Position numbers and translations under genes: made by a program. Shown one piece after another: positions 27,863-36,158 of a stretch of DNA of 64,000 nt (position 1 is its first letter; each line of letters starts with the position of its first letter). The DNA comes from Massilia sp. erpn (GTDB lineage: Bacteria; Pseudomonadota; Gammaproteobacteria; Burkholderiales; Burkholderiaceae_D): contig NZ_CP053748.1 of the NCBI RefSeq assembly GCF_024400215.1, forward strand, positions 6,014,001 through 6,078,000. The letters run 5' to 3'. The notes under the pieces are model-generated. The model worked only from the letters and a program-made list of their open reading frames with translations. It was not told the origin of the DNA and ran no database searches.

Positions 27863-28296
27863 TGTCGGGCCGGACCGGAGGCCAGGCGCAGGCCGGTGCT
27901 GGTCAAGGTCAAGGCTTCGCATTGGCGGTCCTTGAAGCTGGCGTCCACGCGCCGCGTGCCGGGCGTGGCGACCAGCTGGATGCAATTGCGGATTTCCTCG
28001 CCTTCGCAGGCCCGCCCCTCCACCTCGTAGGCGCTGGTTTCGGCTTTGCGTCCCGTCCACCACTGGAACTGGCGCGCCGCCGGATCGCTGGCACCGGACG
28101 AGAAGGCGATATAGGTATTGTGCTGGGTGAAGTAGCGCTCCTGCTGCTGCATCAGCGCCAGCAGCAAGGCTTGCGCCTCGATGCGGCGGGCGCGGATCAC
28201 CGCGCTGCTCCAAGCCGGCAGCGCGGCCCCAGCGACAATGGCGAGGATGGTCAGCGCGACCATCATTTCAATGAGCGAAAAACCTTGCCTGCGCAT
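27850..28296 (-). CDS. PilE-like type IV minor pilin
   Basis: The 148-residue protein starts MRRQGFSLIEMMVALTILAIVAGAALP, a clear prepilin with G/F cleavage and Glu5. The C-terminal part has paired cysteines and the YFTQHNTYIAF segment seen in minor pilins of the PilE/ComP type. The start was moved from the longer open frame to ATG 28296 because the prepilin signal begins there. It lies 19 bases after the PilX-like gene. Confidence 0.88.
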   Translation of the reverse strand: MRRQGFSLIEMMVALTILAIVAGAALPAWSSAVIRARRIEAQALLLALMQQQERYFTQHNTYIAFSSGASDPAARQFQWWTGRKAETSAYEVEGRACEGEEIRNCIQLVATPGTRRVDASFKDRQCEALTLTSTGLRLASGPARQCWR

Positions 28297-28315
28297 GGCG
28301 CCCCTCCCTTTCAAG

Positions 28316-28951
28316 CTATTTGCGCTTTGCCGCTTCGTGCAATTCACGCCAGTTGGATACCTCGCGCCAGCTGAGCCGCACCGCGGCCTTGTCCGCCAGC
28401 GTGGCCTGCAGCACCACTTCGGCGCTCGGGCGCGGCCCAAAGCCGATCGCCGTCACGCGGTAGTAGTGATGCGGCGGCGTGGCGGCCTCCTCGCCAGCCA
28501 AGCGGTATGGCAGGCGCTCGATCACATAGCGGGGACGCGTGAACGGCAGCGTGCCGCGTCCGGTTTCCATGGCGGCGCCGGTAAAGCGGCCGAAAGGTAC
28601 GCCCGCCGCGGCCAGGTCCACGCTCTGCCACGCGGGCGCTTCGCCCTCCATGCCGTGGCACAGGCCTGCGGCCGACGCCACGCCACCGCAATCGGCTGTG
28701 AAGGCGCTGCCGTCGCCGCTGAAGTGCGCGCTGCGCTCGGGTGGGACGCCGGGCGCGCCGCCGATATCTTTTTCCGCGTCCATCAATGCATCCTCCGCAG
28801 CCTGGAAAGCCACCAGCCGGTCACGCCCGGCCCGCGCCGCCATCTCGTCCTGCAAGGCCATTTGCGCACCCGATGCTCCCAACAGCAATATCCCGGCCAG
28901 CATCAGCAAAACAACCAGCAGAGTGGCGCCGGCTTCCCGCTTGCGCCGCAT
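28316..28951 (-). CDS. PilX-like pilus assembly protein
   Basis: The 211-residue protein has an N-terminal MRRKREAGATLLVVLLMLAGILLLGASGAQMALQ segment typical of PilX N-terminal domains. It has a hydrophobic stem without the classical FxxxE start, followed by AFQAAEDALMDAE. The C-terminal domain has two or more cysteines. PilX joins the minor pilin tip complex. Three bases separate it from the PilW-like gene upstream. Confidence 0.85.
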   Translation of the reverse strand: MRRKREAGATLLVVLLMLAGILLLGASGAQMALQDEMAARAGRDRLVAFQAAEDALMDAEKDIGGAPGVPPERSAHFSGDGSAFTADCGGVASAAGLCHGMEGEAPAWQSVDLAAAGVPFGRFTGAAMETGRGTLPFTRPRYVIERLPYRLAGEEAATPPHHYYRVTAIGFGPRPSAEVVLQATLADKAAVRLSWREVSNWRELHEAAKRK

Positions 28952-28954
28952 GCC

Positions 28955-29917
28955 TCAGCCCTTGCCGGTATTGCGCAAGACAACCGAAATGGCGAACAGG
29001 CGCCGCGCACGTTCCTGCAGCGATTTCGGCATGGCCGCTTCATCGATCAAGGCACCCGGCTCGTCCGCATACTCCGGTCCAAACAAGGCATAGCGCAGCG
29101 GCGGCCCAGCCGGACGCGAGGCAAACTCGCCGTGCAGCAGCAAGGCCACGCGCACGCTGGCAACGCGCTTCCAATGGGTCTTGCGATTGCGTTCAAGCTG
29201 CCGTTCGCTGGCACTGCCGGCCGCCAGCACCAGCGCCTCGTCCAGCGCATTGATTTCAGTCGCATTCAGGAAGCGGTTGGGGATGCCGTCAGGCGGCGTG
29301 TCGGTATCCAGCCCATATAGCACCTGGAAAGTATCGATGCCGCGCACCAGCGCGTCGGAGGTCCAGCCGGCATCGGCCCGGTATTTGCAGCGCAGTTCGG
29401 CTTCACCATCAGCCGCCAGCGCCACATAGAAAATGCTCCAGCCCTGCTCCGCCCCGGACACGCCGCCGCCCACGGCAAAGCCGGCGCAATTGAGCATCGA
29501 ACCATCCGCCGCCGCGCCGCCGGAACCGGCGCTGGAACCGGCAAAGCGCAGCGCCAGCACATCGCTGCCATTGACGCCCCCTGGCCGCGCGCCATCGATG
29601 GCCTGGCTGGCGCGTGGCAAGATGTGCGCGTCCAGGCCGGCAATGCTGGCGCTGCGGTCCTGCGGCACGCCGGGCGCCTGTCCTGATTCCCAGTTGACGA
29701 AAGCGGCTTGGCGCAGCGCTTGGCCGATCAAGGCCAGCGCCAGCCTGCCGCCGTCGTCCAGCCGCACTTGGGCGCCGTGATTCACATACGCCGCATTGCT
29801 GGCCACGAGCATGCCCGCGGCGGCCAGCGCCAGCACCATGCCCAGCAGCAGCGCCACCATCATTTCGGCCAGCCCCATGCCAGCGCAGGCGGCGCGGCCG
29901 GTGCAATGCCTGCTCAT
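28955..29917 (-). CDS. PilW-like type IV minor pilin
   Basis: The 320-residue protein starts at ATG 29917, overlapping the PilV stop in ATGA. Its signal segment AACAGMGLAEMMVALLLGMVLALAAAGML shows Gly-Leu-Ala-Glu instead of the usual Gly-Phe, but a Glu at position 5 after processing would be kept. The remainder matches PilW by size and by late LVRGIDTFQVLYG and RVASVRVALLLHGEFASR segments. Confidence 0.86.
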   Translation of the reverse strand: MSRHCTGRAACAGMGLAEMMVALLLGMVLALAAAGMLVASNAAYVNHGAQVRLDDGGRLALALIGQALRQAAFVNWESGQAPGVPQDRSASIAGLDAHILPRASQAIDGARPGGVNGSDVLALRFAGSSAGSGGAAADGSMLNCAGFAVGGGVSGAEQGWSIFYVALAADGEAELRCKYRADAGWTSDALVRGIDTFQVLYGLDTDTPPDGIPNRFLNATEINALDEALVLAAGSASERQLERNRKTHWKRVASVRVALLLHGEFASRPAGPPLRYALFGPEYADEPGALIDEAAMPKSLQERARRLFAISVVLRNTGKG

Positions 29918-30471
29918 AACGTCACCCCGGCCAGCACCAGCACCGCGGCCGGCGGCTGTTCTCCCGCTGCCTCCAGGACTGGCGTGCCGTCGGGATTGCG
30001 GGTGTGCCAGCCAAGCTTGATCACCAAGGGCGCGCCCGCCGCACCGCTGCATTCCCAGCGCGGCCGCCCGGCCGCCCAGGTGGCGGTGTCGCGGCAGATG
30101 CGCGCGCGGCCGCCGGGCAGGCTGTCATGCACCAGCCGCCGGAACTGGTAGGTATCGAAGCGCGCCATTTCGCCGCTGGTGCAGGCGGCGGCGCGGCATT
30201 GGCGCGCAGGCAGCGGCGGCGCGCCTTCGCGCGCCGACTCGTAGTCAAGTTCAAGGTAGAGGGAAGCCGAAACGGCGTTGGCACGGATGCGGTCGGCCAT
30301 ATCGGCCGCCATCTGCAGCGCCGCCGACAGCATGGCCGATTCGTGCCGGGTGCGTACCGCATGCAGCTGCATGGCCGAGGCGCCGATCACGCCCACCGCC
30401 AGCAGCAGCATCGCTACCAGCACTTCCAGCAGGCTGAAGCCAGCTGCGGCCGTCATTTTCCGAGTGCCCAT
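29914..30471 (-). CDS. pilV: PilV-like type IV minor pilin
   Basis: The 185-residue protein starts MGTRKMTAAAGFSLLEVLVAMLLLAVGVIG, a typical PilV prepilin with G/F cleavage and Glu5. It continues with MQLHAVRTRHESAMLSAALQMAADMADRIRAN as PilV proteins do, with four cysteines further on. It is the first gene of the five-gene minor pilin cluster, which runs towards ribD. No pilY1 gene is present between these genes. Confidence 0.9.
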   Translation of the reverse strand: MGTRKMTAAAGFSLLEVLVAMLLLAVGVIGASAMQLHAVRTRHESAMLSAALQMAADMADRIRANAVSASLYLELDYESAREGAPPLPARQCRAAACTSGEMARFDTYQFRRLVHDSLPGGRARICRDTATWAAGRPRWECSGAAGAPLVIKLGWHTRNPDGTPVLEAAGEQPPAAVLVLAGVTL

Positions 30472-30516
30472 GATCCGCCTCCCGTCCCGATACAGGAAAG
30501 TTAGCAGCTAGCTCAG

Positions 30517-30581
30517 GCGCGGGTTTGCGCCCGCGCAAAGGCAGGCATGATCGGCGCAAATTTCCACATGAAATTTGCGCC
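30517..30581. repeat. Two hairpins between nrdR and pilV
   Basis: GCGCGGG/CCCGCGC (30517-30536, 6-base loop) and GGCGCAAATTT/AAATTTGCGCC (30553-30581, 7-base loop) are perfect inverted repeats. Neither is followed by a U run on the minus strand. They could end or attenuate nrdR transcription or be an operator for the pilin genes. Confidence 0.5.
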
Positions 30582-30608
30582 CGAGACTTGCAAATGGAAT
30601 GTAAGAGA

Positions 30609-31079
30609 TCAGCCCTGGCGCGGCTTGCGGCCCTGGCCGACTTCTTCGATCGCGTCCTGGAATTCGGTCAGGTCTTCGAAGTTCTTGTACACGGAGGCGA
30701 AGCGGATATACGCGACCTTGTCCAGGCGCTGCAGCTCCTGCATCACCAGCTCGCCCACATAGCCGGAATCGACTTCGCGCTTGCCACTGGTGAGCAGCTT
30801 TTCCTCGATCGACTGTATCGCCAGATCGACCGCCGATGCCGCCACCGGACGCTTGCGCAAAGCCAGCGACAGGCTGCCGCGCAGCTTGGCCGGGTCGTAG
30901 TCGGTGCGGTTGCCGTTCTTTTTCACCACCGACGGCATCATCAGCTCGATGCGCTCATAGGTGGTAAAGCGCTTGTCGCAGTTGCCGCAGCGCCGGCGGC
31001 GCTTGATGACGTCGCCCTCCTCCGATACACGCGTATCGAGGACGTGGGTTTCGCCGTGCTGGCAGAACGGACATTTCAT
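30609..31079 (-). CDS. nrdR: Transcriptional repressor NrdR
   Basis: The 156-residue protein has a zinc ribbon ([17 protein letters not shown] ... [18 protein letters not shown]) and an ATP-cone ([18 protein letters not shown] ...), the full NrdR layout. It represses ribonucleotide reductase genes in response to nucleotide state. It is downstream of glyA on the same strand, after a terminator, as often seen in betaproteobacteria. Confidence 0.97.
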   Translation of the reverse strand: MKCPFCQHGETHVLDTRVSEEGDVIKRRRRCGNCDKRFTTYERIELMMPSVVKKNGNRTDYDPAKLRGSLSLALRKRPVAASAVDLAIQSIEEKLLTSGKREVDSGYVGELVMQELQRLDKVAYIRFASVYKNFEDLTEFQDAIEEVGQGRKPRQG

Positions 31080-31103
31080 AGGGTGTGCGCTATATAAAGA
31101 ATG

Positions 31104-31132
31104 AAAAAGCGCCGGACCTTCCGGCCCGGCGC
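31104..31132 (-). terminator. Intrinsic terminator of glyA
   Basis: On the minus strand a GC-rich stem around a GGAA loop (GGCCGGAAGGTC core, 31109-31132) is followed by UUUUU. It sits between glyA and nrdR. Confidence 0.85.
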
Positions 31133-31154
31133 CCCGATATTACCAACCGCCCGA

Positions 31155-32399
31155 TCAGGCGTAAACTGGGAACTTGTCAGCCAAGACCTTCACAGCGGCT
31201 TTCACGCGCTCGATGGTGGCGGCGTCGTTCGGATTATCCAGCACATCGGCCACCAGATTGGCAACCTGCACCGCTTCCGCTTCCTTGAAGCCGCGCGTGG
31301 TCAGCGCCGGGCTGCCCAGGCGGATGCCGGAGGTGACGAAAGGTTTCTGCGGGTCGTTCGGGATGCCGTTCTTGTTGCAGGTGATGTGGGCCTGGCCCAG
31401 CACCGCCTCGGCTTCCTTACCGGTCAGGTTCTTGGCGCGCAAGTCGACCAGGAACACGTGCGACTCGGTGCCGCCGGAGACGATGCGCAGGCCGCGCTCG
31501 ATCAGGGTGCGGGCCATGGCGTCGGCGTTCTTGATCACCTGCTTCTGGTATTCCACGAATTCAGGGCTCAGCGCTTCCTTGAAGGCGACGGCCTTGCCGG
31601 CGATCACGTGCATCAGCGGGCCACCCTGGATGCCTGGGAAGATCGAGGAGTTGATGATCTTCTCGTGCTCGGCCTTCATCAGGATGATGCCGCCGCGCGG
31701 GCCGCGCAGGGATTTGTGGGTGGTCGAGGTGACGAAGTCGGCGTGCGGCACAGGGTTTGGATACAGGCCGGCGGCGATCAGGCCGGCGTAGTGGGCCATG
31801 TCCACCATGAAGTAGGCGCCAACGGCTTTTGCCACCTTGGCGAAGCGCTCGAAGTCGATTTTTTTGGAGAAGGCCGAAGCGCCGGCGATGATCAGCTTAG
31901 GCTTGCTTTCGTGGGCCAGACGCTCCATGGCGTCGTAATCGATGTCTTCTTCAGCGGTCAGGCCGTAGGACACGACGTTGAACCATTTGCCCGACATATT
32001 CAGAGCCATGCCGTGGGTCAGGTGGCCGCCTTCGGCCAGCGACATGCCCATGATGGTGTCGCCTGGTTTCAGCACGGCGAAGAAGACGCCCTGGTTTGCT
32101 TGCGAACCGGAATTCGGCTGCACATTGGCCGCTTCGGCGCCGAACAGCTGCTTCACGCGGTCGATTGCCAGCTGCTCGACCACGTCCACGTGTTCGCAGC
32201 CGCCGTAGTAGCGCTTGCCGGGATAGCCTTCGGCGTATTTATTGGTCAGCTGCGAGCCCTGGGCTTGCATCACGGCTGGCGAGGTGTAGTTCTCGGACGC
32301 GATCAGTTCGATATGGTCGTGCTGGCGCACGTTCTCGTTCTGGATGGCGGCAAACAGCTCTGGGTCAACGTTGGCGAGGGTGTGATCTTTTGCAAACAT
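31155..32399 (-). CDS. glyA: Serine hydroxymethyltransferase
   Basis: The 414-residue protein has all SHMT signatures: [19 protein letters not shown] start, [36 protein letters not shown], and the PLP lysine in [14 protein letters not shown]. It converts serine and THF into glycine and 5,10-methylene-THF. ATG 32399 was chosen because GGAG lies 8 bases upstream and the family start matches. The long leader carries a ZTP riboswitch, linking expression to folate one-carbon status. Confidence 0.98.
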   Translation of the reverse strand: MFAKDHTLANVDPELFAAIQNENVRQHDHIELIASENYTSPAVMQAQGSQLTNKYAEGYPGKRYYGGCEHVDVVEQLAIDRVKQLFGAEAANVQPNSGSQANQGVFFAVLKPGDTIMGMSLAEGGHLTHGMALNMSGKWFNVVSYGLTAEEDIDYDAMERLAHESKPKLIIAGASAFSKKIDFERFAKVAKAVGAYFMVDMAHYAGLIAAGLYPNPVPHADFVTSTTHKSLRGPRGGIILMKAEHEKIINSSIFPGIQGGPLMHVIAGKAVAFKEALSPEFVEYQKQVIKNADAMARTLIERGLRIVSGGTESHVFLVDLRAKNLTGKEAEAVLGQAHITCNKNGIPNDPQKPFVTSGIRLGSPALTTRGFKEAEAVQVANLVADVLDNPNDAATIERVKAAVKVLADKFPVYA

Positions 32400-32464
32400 G
32401 AAAAAACTCCAATTGAGAGTATTACTGGCAGGTTGGATCGAATGAGGGGAGCCGGATAGGGTAT

Positions 32465-32501
32465 AGGCAGCCTCTTCGCACGAGTCCATCGATAGGCTGC
32501 C
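32465..32501 (-). promoter_or_regulatory. Possible expression-platform hairpin of the glyA riboswitch
   Basis: On the minus strand GGCAGCCT (32494-32501) can pair with AGGCTGCC (32466-32473). The first arm overlaps the last bases of the conserved riboswitch core (CCTGGGCA), so folding of the two would be mutually exclusive. No U run follows, so a simple terminator is unlikely. This is an inference from complementarity. Confidence 0.45.
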
Positions 32502-32605
32502 CAGGCGAACGGCTGTTGAAATTCTCACGTTCCCCGGTGGATGTCCACCTTTCGCCGATGTCGCGCCCAGCGCGCCGCATCCGCTTTTCGCCAGTTACGT
32601 GAGAC
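32497..32605 (-). promoter_or_regulatory. ZTP (pfl) riboswitch upstream of glyA
   Basis: The minus strand shows the three conserved blocks of the pfl motif in order: CACGTAACTGGCG, then CCACCGGGGAACGTG, then CCGTTCGCCTGGGCA. The first helix is formed by TCTCACGT (32597-32604) and ACGTGAGA (32523-32530), 8 perfect pairs. The expected pseudoknot GGCG/CGCC is present. The pfl motif binds ZTP/ZMP, alarmones of 10-formyl-THF shortage, and is often found before glyA, purH and folD. The predicted transcription start near 32613 leaves the aptamer at the very 5' end. Confidence 0.88.
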
Positions 32606-32619
32606 GTAATGGAGCGCAA

Positions 32620-32648
32620 ATTGTATGTGATGTGCCTGATTAGAGCAA
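32620..32648 (-). promoter_or_regulatory. Promoter of glyA (TTGCTC-17-TACAAT)
   Basis: Minus-strand -35 TTGCTC (32643-32648) and -10 TACAAT (32620-32625), 17 bases apart. The start would be near 32613, just before the riboswitch. Confidence 0.55.
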
Positions 32649-32737
32649 GAAAAGCGATAACAGCATGGCAAGTCCCGGAAATACTGGCGTTTCGGCTACA
32701 ATTTCCCTTGCATTCACCTATCCACAAGGACCGCTCC

Positions 32738-33484
32738 ATGATCGTTTTCATCACCGGCGCGACGGCCGGCTTCGGCGCCGCCATGGCGCGCACTTTCGCC
32801 GCCCAGGGCCACAAGGTTATCCTCAGTGGCCGCCGCGCCGACCGCCTGCAGGCCCTGGCCGCCGAACTGGGCGAGCTGGCGCTGCCGCTCACCCTCGACG
32901 TCAGCGACAAGGCCGCCATCCACGCCACGCTGGCCGCCCTGCCCGCCGGCTGGCAGGAAATCGATGTACTGATCAATAACGCCGGCCTGGCGCTGGGAGT
33001 GAAACCGGCCCATGAAGCGCCGCTGGAAGACTGGGAAACCATGATCGCCACCAATTGCACCGGCCTGGTGACGATGACGCGCGCCGTGCTGCCCGGCATG
33101 GTGGAACGCGGGCGCGGCACCGTGATCAACCTCGGCTCGGTGGCCGGCCACTATCCCTACCCGGGCGGCAATGTGTATGGCGCGACCAAGGCTTTCGTCG
33201 AGCAATTCACGCTCAATCTGCGCGCCGACCTGATCGGCACCGGCGTGCGCGCCACCAATCTGGCGCCCGGCCTGTGCGGCGGCACCGAGTTCTCCAATGT
33301 GCGCTTCAAGGGCGATGACGCGGCCGCCGCCAAGGTGTATGAAGGCACCCAGCCGCTGACGGCCGAGGACATTGCCGCCACCGCCTACTGGATCGCCACC
33401 CTGCCGCCGCACATCAATGTGAACCTGATCGAACTGATGCCAACTTGCCAGGGTTTCTCGCCATTTAACATCAAACGCGGCTAG
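32738..33484 (+). CDS. ydfG: SDR family NADP-dependent oxidoreductase, YdfG-like
   Basis: The 248-residue protein starts MIVFITGATAGFGAAMARTFAAQGH, with the TGxxxGxG nucleotide-binding motif (Phe in place of Ile). It has NNAGLALG and catalytic Ser-Tyr-Lys in NLGSVAGHYPYPGGNVYGATKAFVEQF. Its length and sequence style match YdfG, the 3-hydroxy acid/malonic semialdehyde reductase that acts on L-allo-threonine and serine. ATG 32738 has AAGGA 7 bases upstream. It is divergent from glyA. Confidence 0.9.
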   Translation: MIVFITGATAGFGAAMARTFAAQGHKVILSGRRADRLQALAAELGELALPLTLDVSDKAAIHATLAALPAGWQEIDVLINNAGLALGVKPAHEAPLEDWETMIATNCTGLVTMTRAVLPGMVERGRGTVINLGSVAGHYPYPGGNVYGATKAFVEQFTLNLRADLIGTGVRATNLAPGLCGGTEFSNVRFKGDDAAAAKVYEGTQPLTAEDIAATAYWIATLPPHINVNLIELMPTCQGFSPFNIKRG

Positions 33485-33647
33485 AATGGGCTTTACACTG
33501 TGGAAACGTAAGCGATTGTTACATTTATTGGCGTTTACACAGCAATCAGTTCTACTGGGCAGTTTTTCGGAATAAGCAATTTTTAAGCGACTTTCTTGAT
33601 AAAAATCGCGTAAAATGTTGCCCAATTACATTTGTAGCAAAACAAAC

Positions 33648-34055
33648 ATGTCTTCAGAGTTCAACTGGGAGGTGCGTGTCTATTACGAAGACACGGATGC
33701 CGGCGGAATCGTTTATTACGCAAATTACCTGAAGTTCTTCGAACGCGCGCGCACTGAGTGGCTGCGCGCGATCGGCGTTGGTCAACACCAGCTGCTCCAG
33801 GAGCAAGATGCCATGTTTGTTGTGAAGAGCGTGAGCGCCGATTACCACGCGCCGGCCAAGCTGGACGATGTACTACACTTGTCCCTCAAAATCGAGAAGC
33901 TGGGCCGCGCTTCCCTCGTCGTCGTGCAAGAGGCGAGGACCGGCGGCGCCCTGCTGAATACGGCGCGCGTGAAAATCGGCTGCGTCGATTCCGCCCTGCG
34001 TCCGCGCGCTGTGCCGGACGATGTCGCCGCCCGCATGCGCGGCTTTGTGCTCTAA
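33648..34055 (+). CDS. ybgC: Tol-Pal system-associated acyl-CoA thioesterase YbgC
   Basis: The 135-residue hot-dog protein has VRVYYEDTDAGGIVYYANYLKFFERARTEWLR with the catalytic Asp-Thr-Asp-Ala-Gly region, and DYHAPAKLDDVLHL. YbgC hydrolyses acyl-CoA and is the first gene of the tol-pal locus in most Proteobacteria. It is followed by tolQ after 36 bases. The start ATG 33648 removes an unconserved upstream extension. Confidence 0.95.
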   Translation: MSSEFNWEVRVYYEDTDAGGIVYYANYLKFFERARTEWLRAIGVGQHQLLQEQDAMFVVKSVSADYHAPAKLDDVLHLSLKIEKLGRASLVVVQEARTGGALLNTARVKIGCVDSALRPRAVPDDVAARMRGFVL

Positions 34056-34091
34056 GGCCCGCCCGCCCCTATCTATCCAGACTGAGATCCA

Positions 34092-34784
34092 ATGAACGTC
34101 ACCCAAGACCTTTCCTTCATCGCCCTCATCTCGAATGCGCACCTGATCGTTCAGCTGATCATGGCGCTGCTGCTCGGCATCTCGCTGATCAGCTGGACTT
34201 ACATCTTCAAGAAACTGTTCGACGTGCGCTCGGCGCGCCGCCAGACCATCGAATTCGAAAAAACCTTCTGGGCCGGCGGCAATCTGCACGCCCTGCACCA
34301 GAGCGCCGGCAGCAACCGCGCCAGCAGCGGCGCCCTGGCGCGCATCTTCGAAGCGGGCATGGGCGAATTCATCAAGGGCAAACAGGCTTACGCCAACAGC
34401 CGCGAATCGCTGGACGTGGGCGCGGTGCTGGACGGCGCCCGCCGCGCCATGCGCGCCGCCTTCCAGCGCGAGATGGATGCGCTGGAAGCCCACCTGGCCT
34501 TCCTGGCTTCGGTCGGTTCCGTGTCGCCGTATATCGGCCTGCTCGGCACCGTGTGGGGCATCATGAACGCCTTCCGCGGCCTGGCCAATGTGCAGCAGGC
34601 CACGCTGTCGGCCGTGGCGCCCGGCATTGCCGAAGCGCTGATCGCCACCGCCATCGGCCTGTTCGCGGCGATTCCGGCCGTGGTCGCGTACAACCGTTTT
34701 TCGCACGACATCGACCGTCTGGCGATCCGCTTCGAGAGCTTCGTGGAAGAATTCTCGAACATCCTGCAACGCCAGTCGCGCTAA
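34092..34784 (+). CDS. tolQ: Tol-Pal system protein TolQ
   Basis: The 230-residue inner-membrane protein has three membrane segments. The first is LIVQLIMALLLGISLISWTYIF; the others follow SPYIGLLGTVWGIMNAF and IAEALIATAIGLFAAIPAVVAYN. This is the TolQ/ExbB/MotA proton-channel family. It works with TolR to energise TolA. Gene order and length are standard. Confidence 0.97.
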   Translation: MNVTQDLSFIALISNAHLIVQLIMALLLGISLISWTYIFKKLFDVRSARRQTIEFEKTFWAGGNLHALHQSAGSNRASSGALARIFEAGMGEFIKGKQAYANSRESLDVGAVLDGARRAMRAAFQREMDALEAHLAFLASVGSVSPYIGLLGTVWGIMNAFRGLANVQQATLSAVAPGIAEALIATAIGLFAAIPAVVAYNRFSHDIDRLAIRFESFVEEFSNILQRQSR

Positions 34785-34799
34785 GAGGACAGGCAAGCC

Positions 34800-35240
34800 A
34801 TGGCTTCTTCCTTCTCCAGCAGCATGCGCGGCAGCCGCGGCGGCCGCAAGCTGAAGTCCGAGATCAACGTCGTGCCGTATATCGACGTGATGCTGTGCCT
34901 GCTCATCATCTTCATGGTGATGCCCAGCTCGAACAATCCCAGCTCGGTCGACCTGCCGCACGCCGAGAAGGCCGTGCGTCCGCCCGACTCCTATATCCAG
35001 ATTTCGATCAAGCCGAATGGCGCGCTGTCGATCGGCATCGCCGGCAAGAACGCCGACGCGCCGGAAACCGCGCCCAACCGCGATGCGGTGGTGAAGAAAC
35101 TGAAAACCCTGCATACGGATAATCCCGAGTACCCGGTGCTGATCGCCGGCGACAAGGAAAGCAAGTACGACGATGTGATCCAGCTGATTTCGGAAGCGAA
35201 AAAGATGGGCATCGTGCGCGTTGGATTGGCGACGAAATAA
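34800..35240 (+). CDS. tolR: Tol-Pal system protein TolR
   Basis: The 146-residue protein has a single membrane segment with the ion-motive Asp (NVVPYIDVMLCLLIIFMV) and a periplasmic ExbD/TolR domain (YIQISIKPNGALSIG ... PVLIAGDKESKYDDVIQLISEAKK). It starts 15 bases after tolQ. It couples proton flow through TolQ to TolA motion. Confidence 0.97.
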   Translation: MASSFSSSMRGSRGGRKLKSEINVVPYIDVMLCLLIIFMVMPSSNNPSSVDLPHAEKAVRPPDSYIQISIKPNGALSIGIAGKNADAPETAPNRDAVVKKLKTLHTDNPEYPVLIAGDKESKYDDVIQLISEAKKMGIVRVGLATK

Positions 35241-35243
35241 GGC

Positions 35244-36158
35244 ATGGCGACGAAACCGGCAACAGCAAGCGGCCCATACCGGGTACCCAAGCGGCAAAAC
35301 GGCTGGCGCGCATTCACGCTGGCCGTGGCGATGCACGCCGTGCTGTTCTTCTTCCTCTGGGGCGGCATCCGCTGGCAGAATACGGAACCAGTGGCGGTGG
35401 AAGCCGAGGTATGGGATATGACGACCCAGGCGGCCGCGCCACCGCCGGAACCGGCGCCTGAACCCGAGCCGCAGCCGGAGCCAACGCCTACCCCGCCGCC
35501 GGTGGAAGCCCCGCCGCCGCCGGAAAAGATCGCGCCGCCGCAGCCCGATCCTGAAATCGCCTTGCAGAAGAAGAAAAAAGAAAAAGAAGAGAAAGAGCGC
35601 AAGCTGGCGGAAGAAAAACGCCTGCAAAAGCTGGAAGACGAAAAAGAGAAGAAGAAACTGGCCGAGGAAAAGAAAAAGCAGGAAGAACTGCGCCTGGCCG
35701 AAGAGAAAAAAGAAGCAGACAAGAAGAAAAAGCTGGACGAGGAAAAGGCGAAGAAGCTGGCCGAGAAGAAGGAAGCCGACAAGCTGGCCAAGAACCGTGA
35801 GGCGGAAATGCGCCGCATCACGGGCGCGGTCGGCAACGGCAGCACCGGCTCCACCGGCACGGCGGCGAAATCCACCGGCTCGCGCGTCGACGGCGGTTAC
35901 TTGGCCGCGCTGCGCGCCAAGGTGCAAAGCAATGTCGCTTATGGCGGCGCCAAGCAGGATATCGAAGCCGTCTTCCGCGTCTCGCAGATGCCAACTGGGG
36001 AAATTATTTCGGTCCGAAAGATCAAGAGTAGCGGCAACCCGTCTTACGATGCCGCTGTGGAAAACGCCATCAACAAATCTTCACCTTTGCCAAAGAAAAA
36101 GGATGGCACAGTGGAAAGAGATCTTGATCTGGTGTTCAATATGAAAGACTTACCTTGA
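35244..36158 (+). CDS. tolA: Cell envelope integrity protein TolA
   Basis: The 304-residue protein has an N-terminal membrane anchor (AFTLAVAMHAVLFFFLWGGI), a Pro/Glu segment and a long Lys/Glu/Ala-rich helical domain (about 105-190). The C-terminal domain is of the TonB/TolA type (AYGGAKQDIEAVFRVSQMP, SGNPSYDAAVENAI). TolA spans the periplasm to reach Pal and TolB. Only 3 bases separate it from tolR, and its stop overlaps the tolB ATG. Confidence 0.95.
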   Translation: MATKPATASGPYRVPKRQNGWRAFTLAVAMHAVLFFFLWGGIRWQNTEPVAVEAEVWDMTTQAAAPPPEPAPEPEPQPEPTPTPPPVEAPPPPEKIAPPQPDPEIALQKKKKEKEEKERKLAEEKRLQKLEDEKEKKKLAEEKKKQEELRLAEEKKEADKKKKLDEEKAKKLAEKKEADKLAKNREAEMRRITGAVGNGSTGSTGTAAKSTGSRVDGGYLAALRAKVQSNVAYGGAKQDIEAVFRVSQMPTGEIISVRKIKSSGNPSYDAAVENAINKSSPLPKKKDGTVERDLDLVFNMKDLP

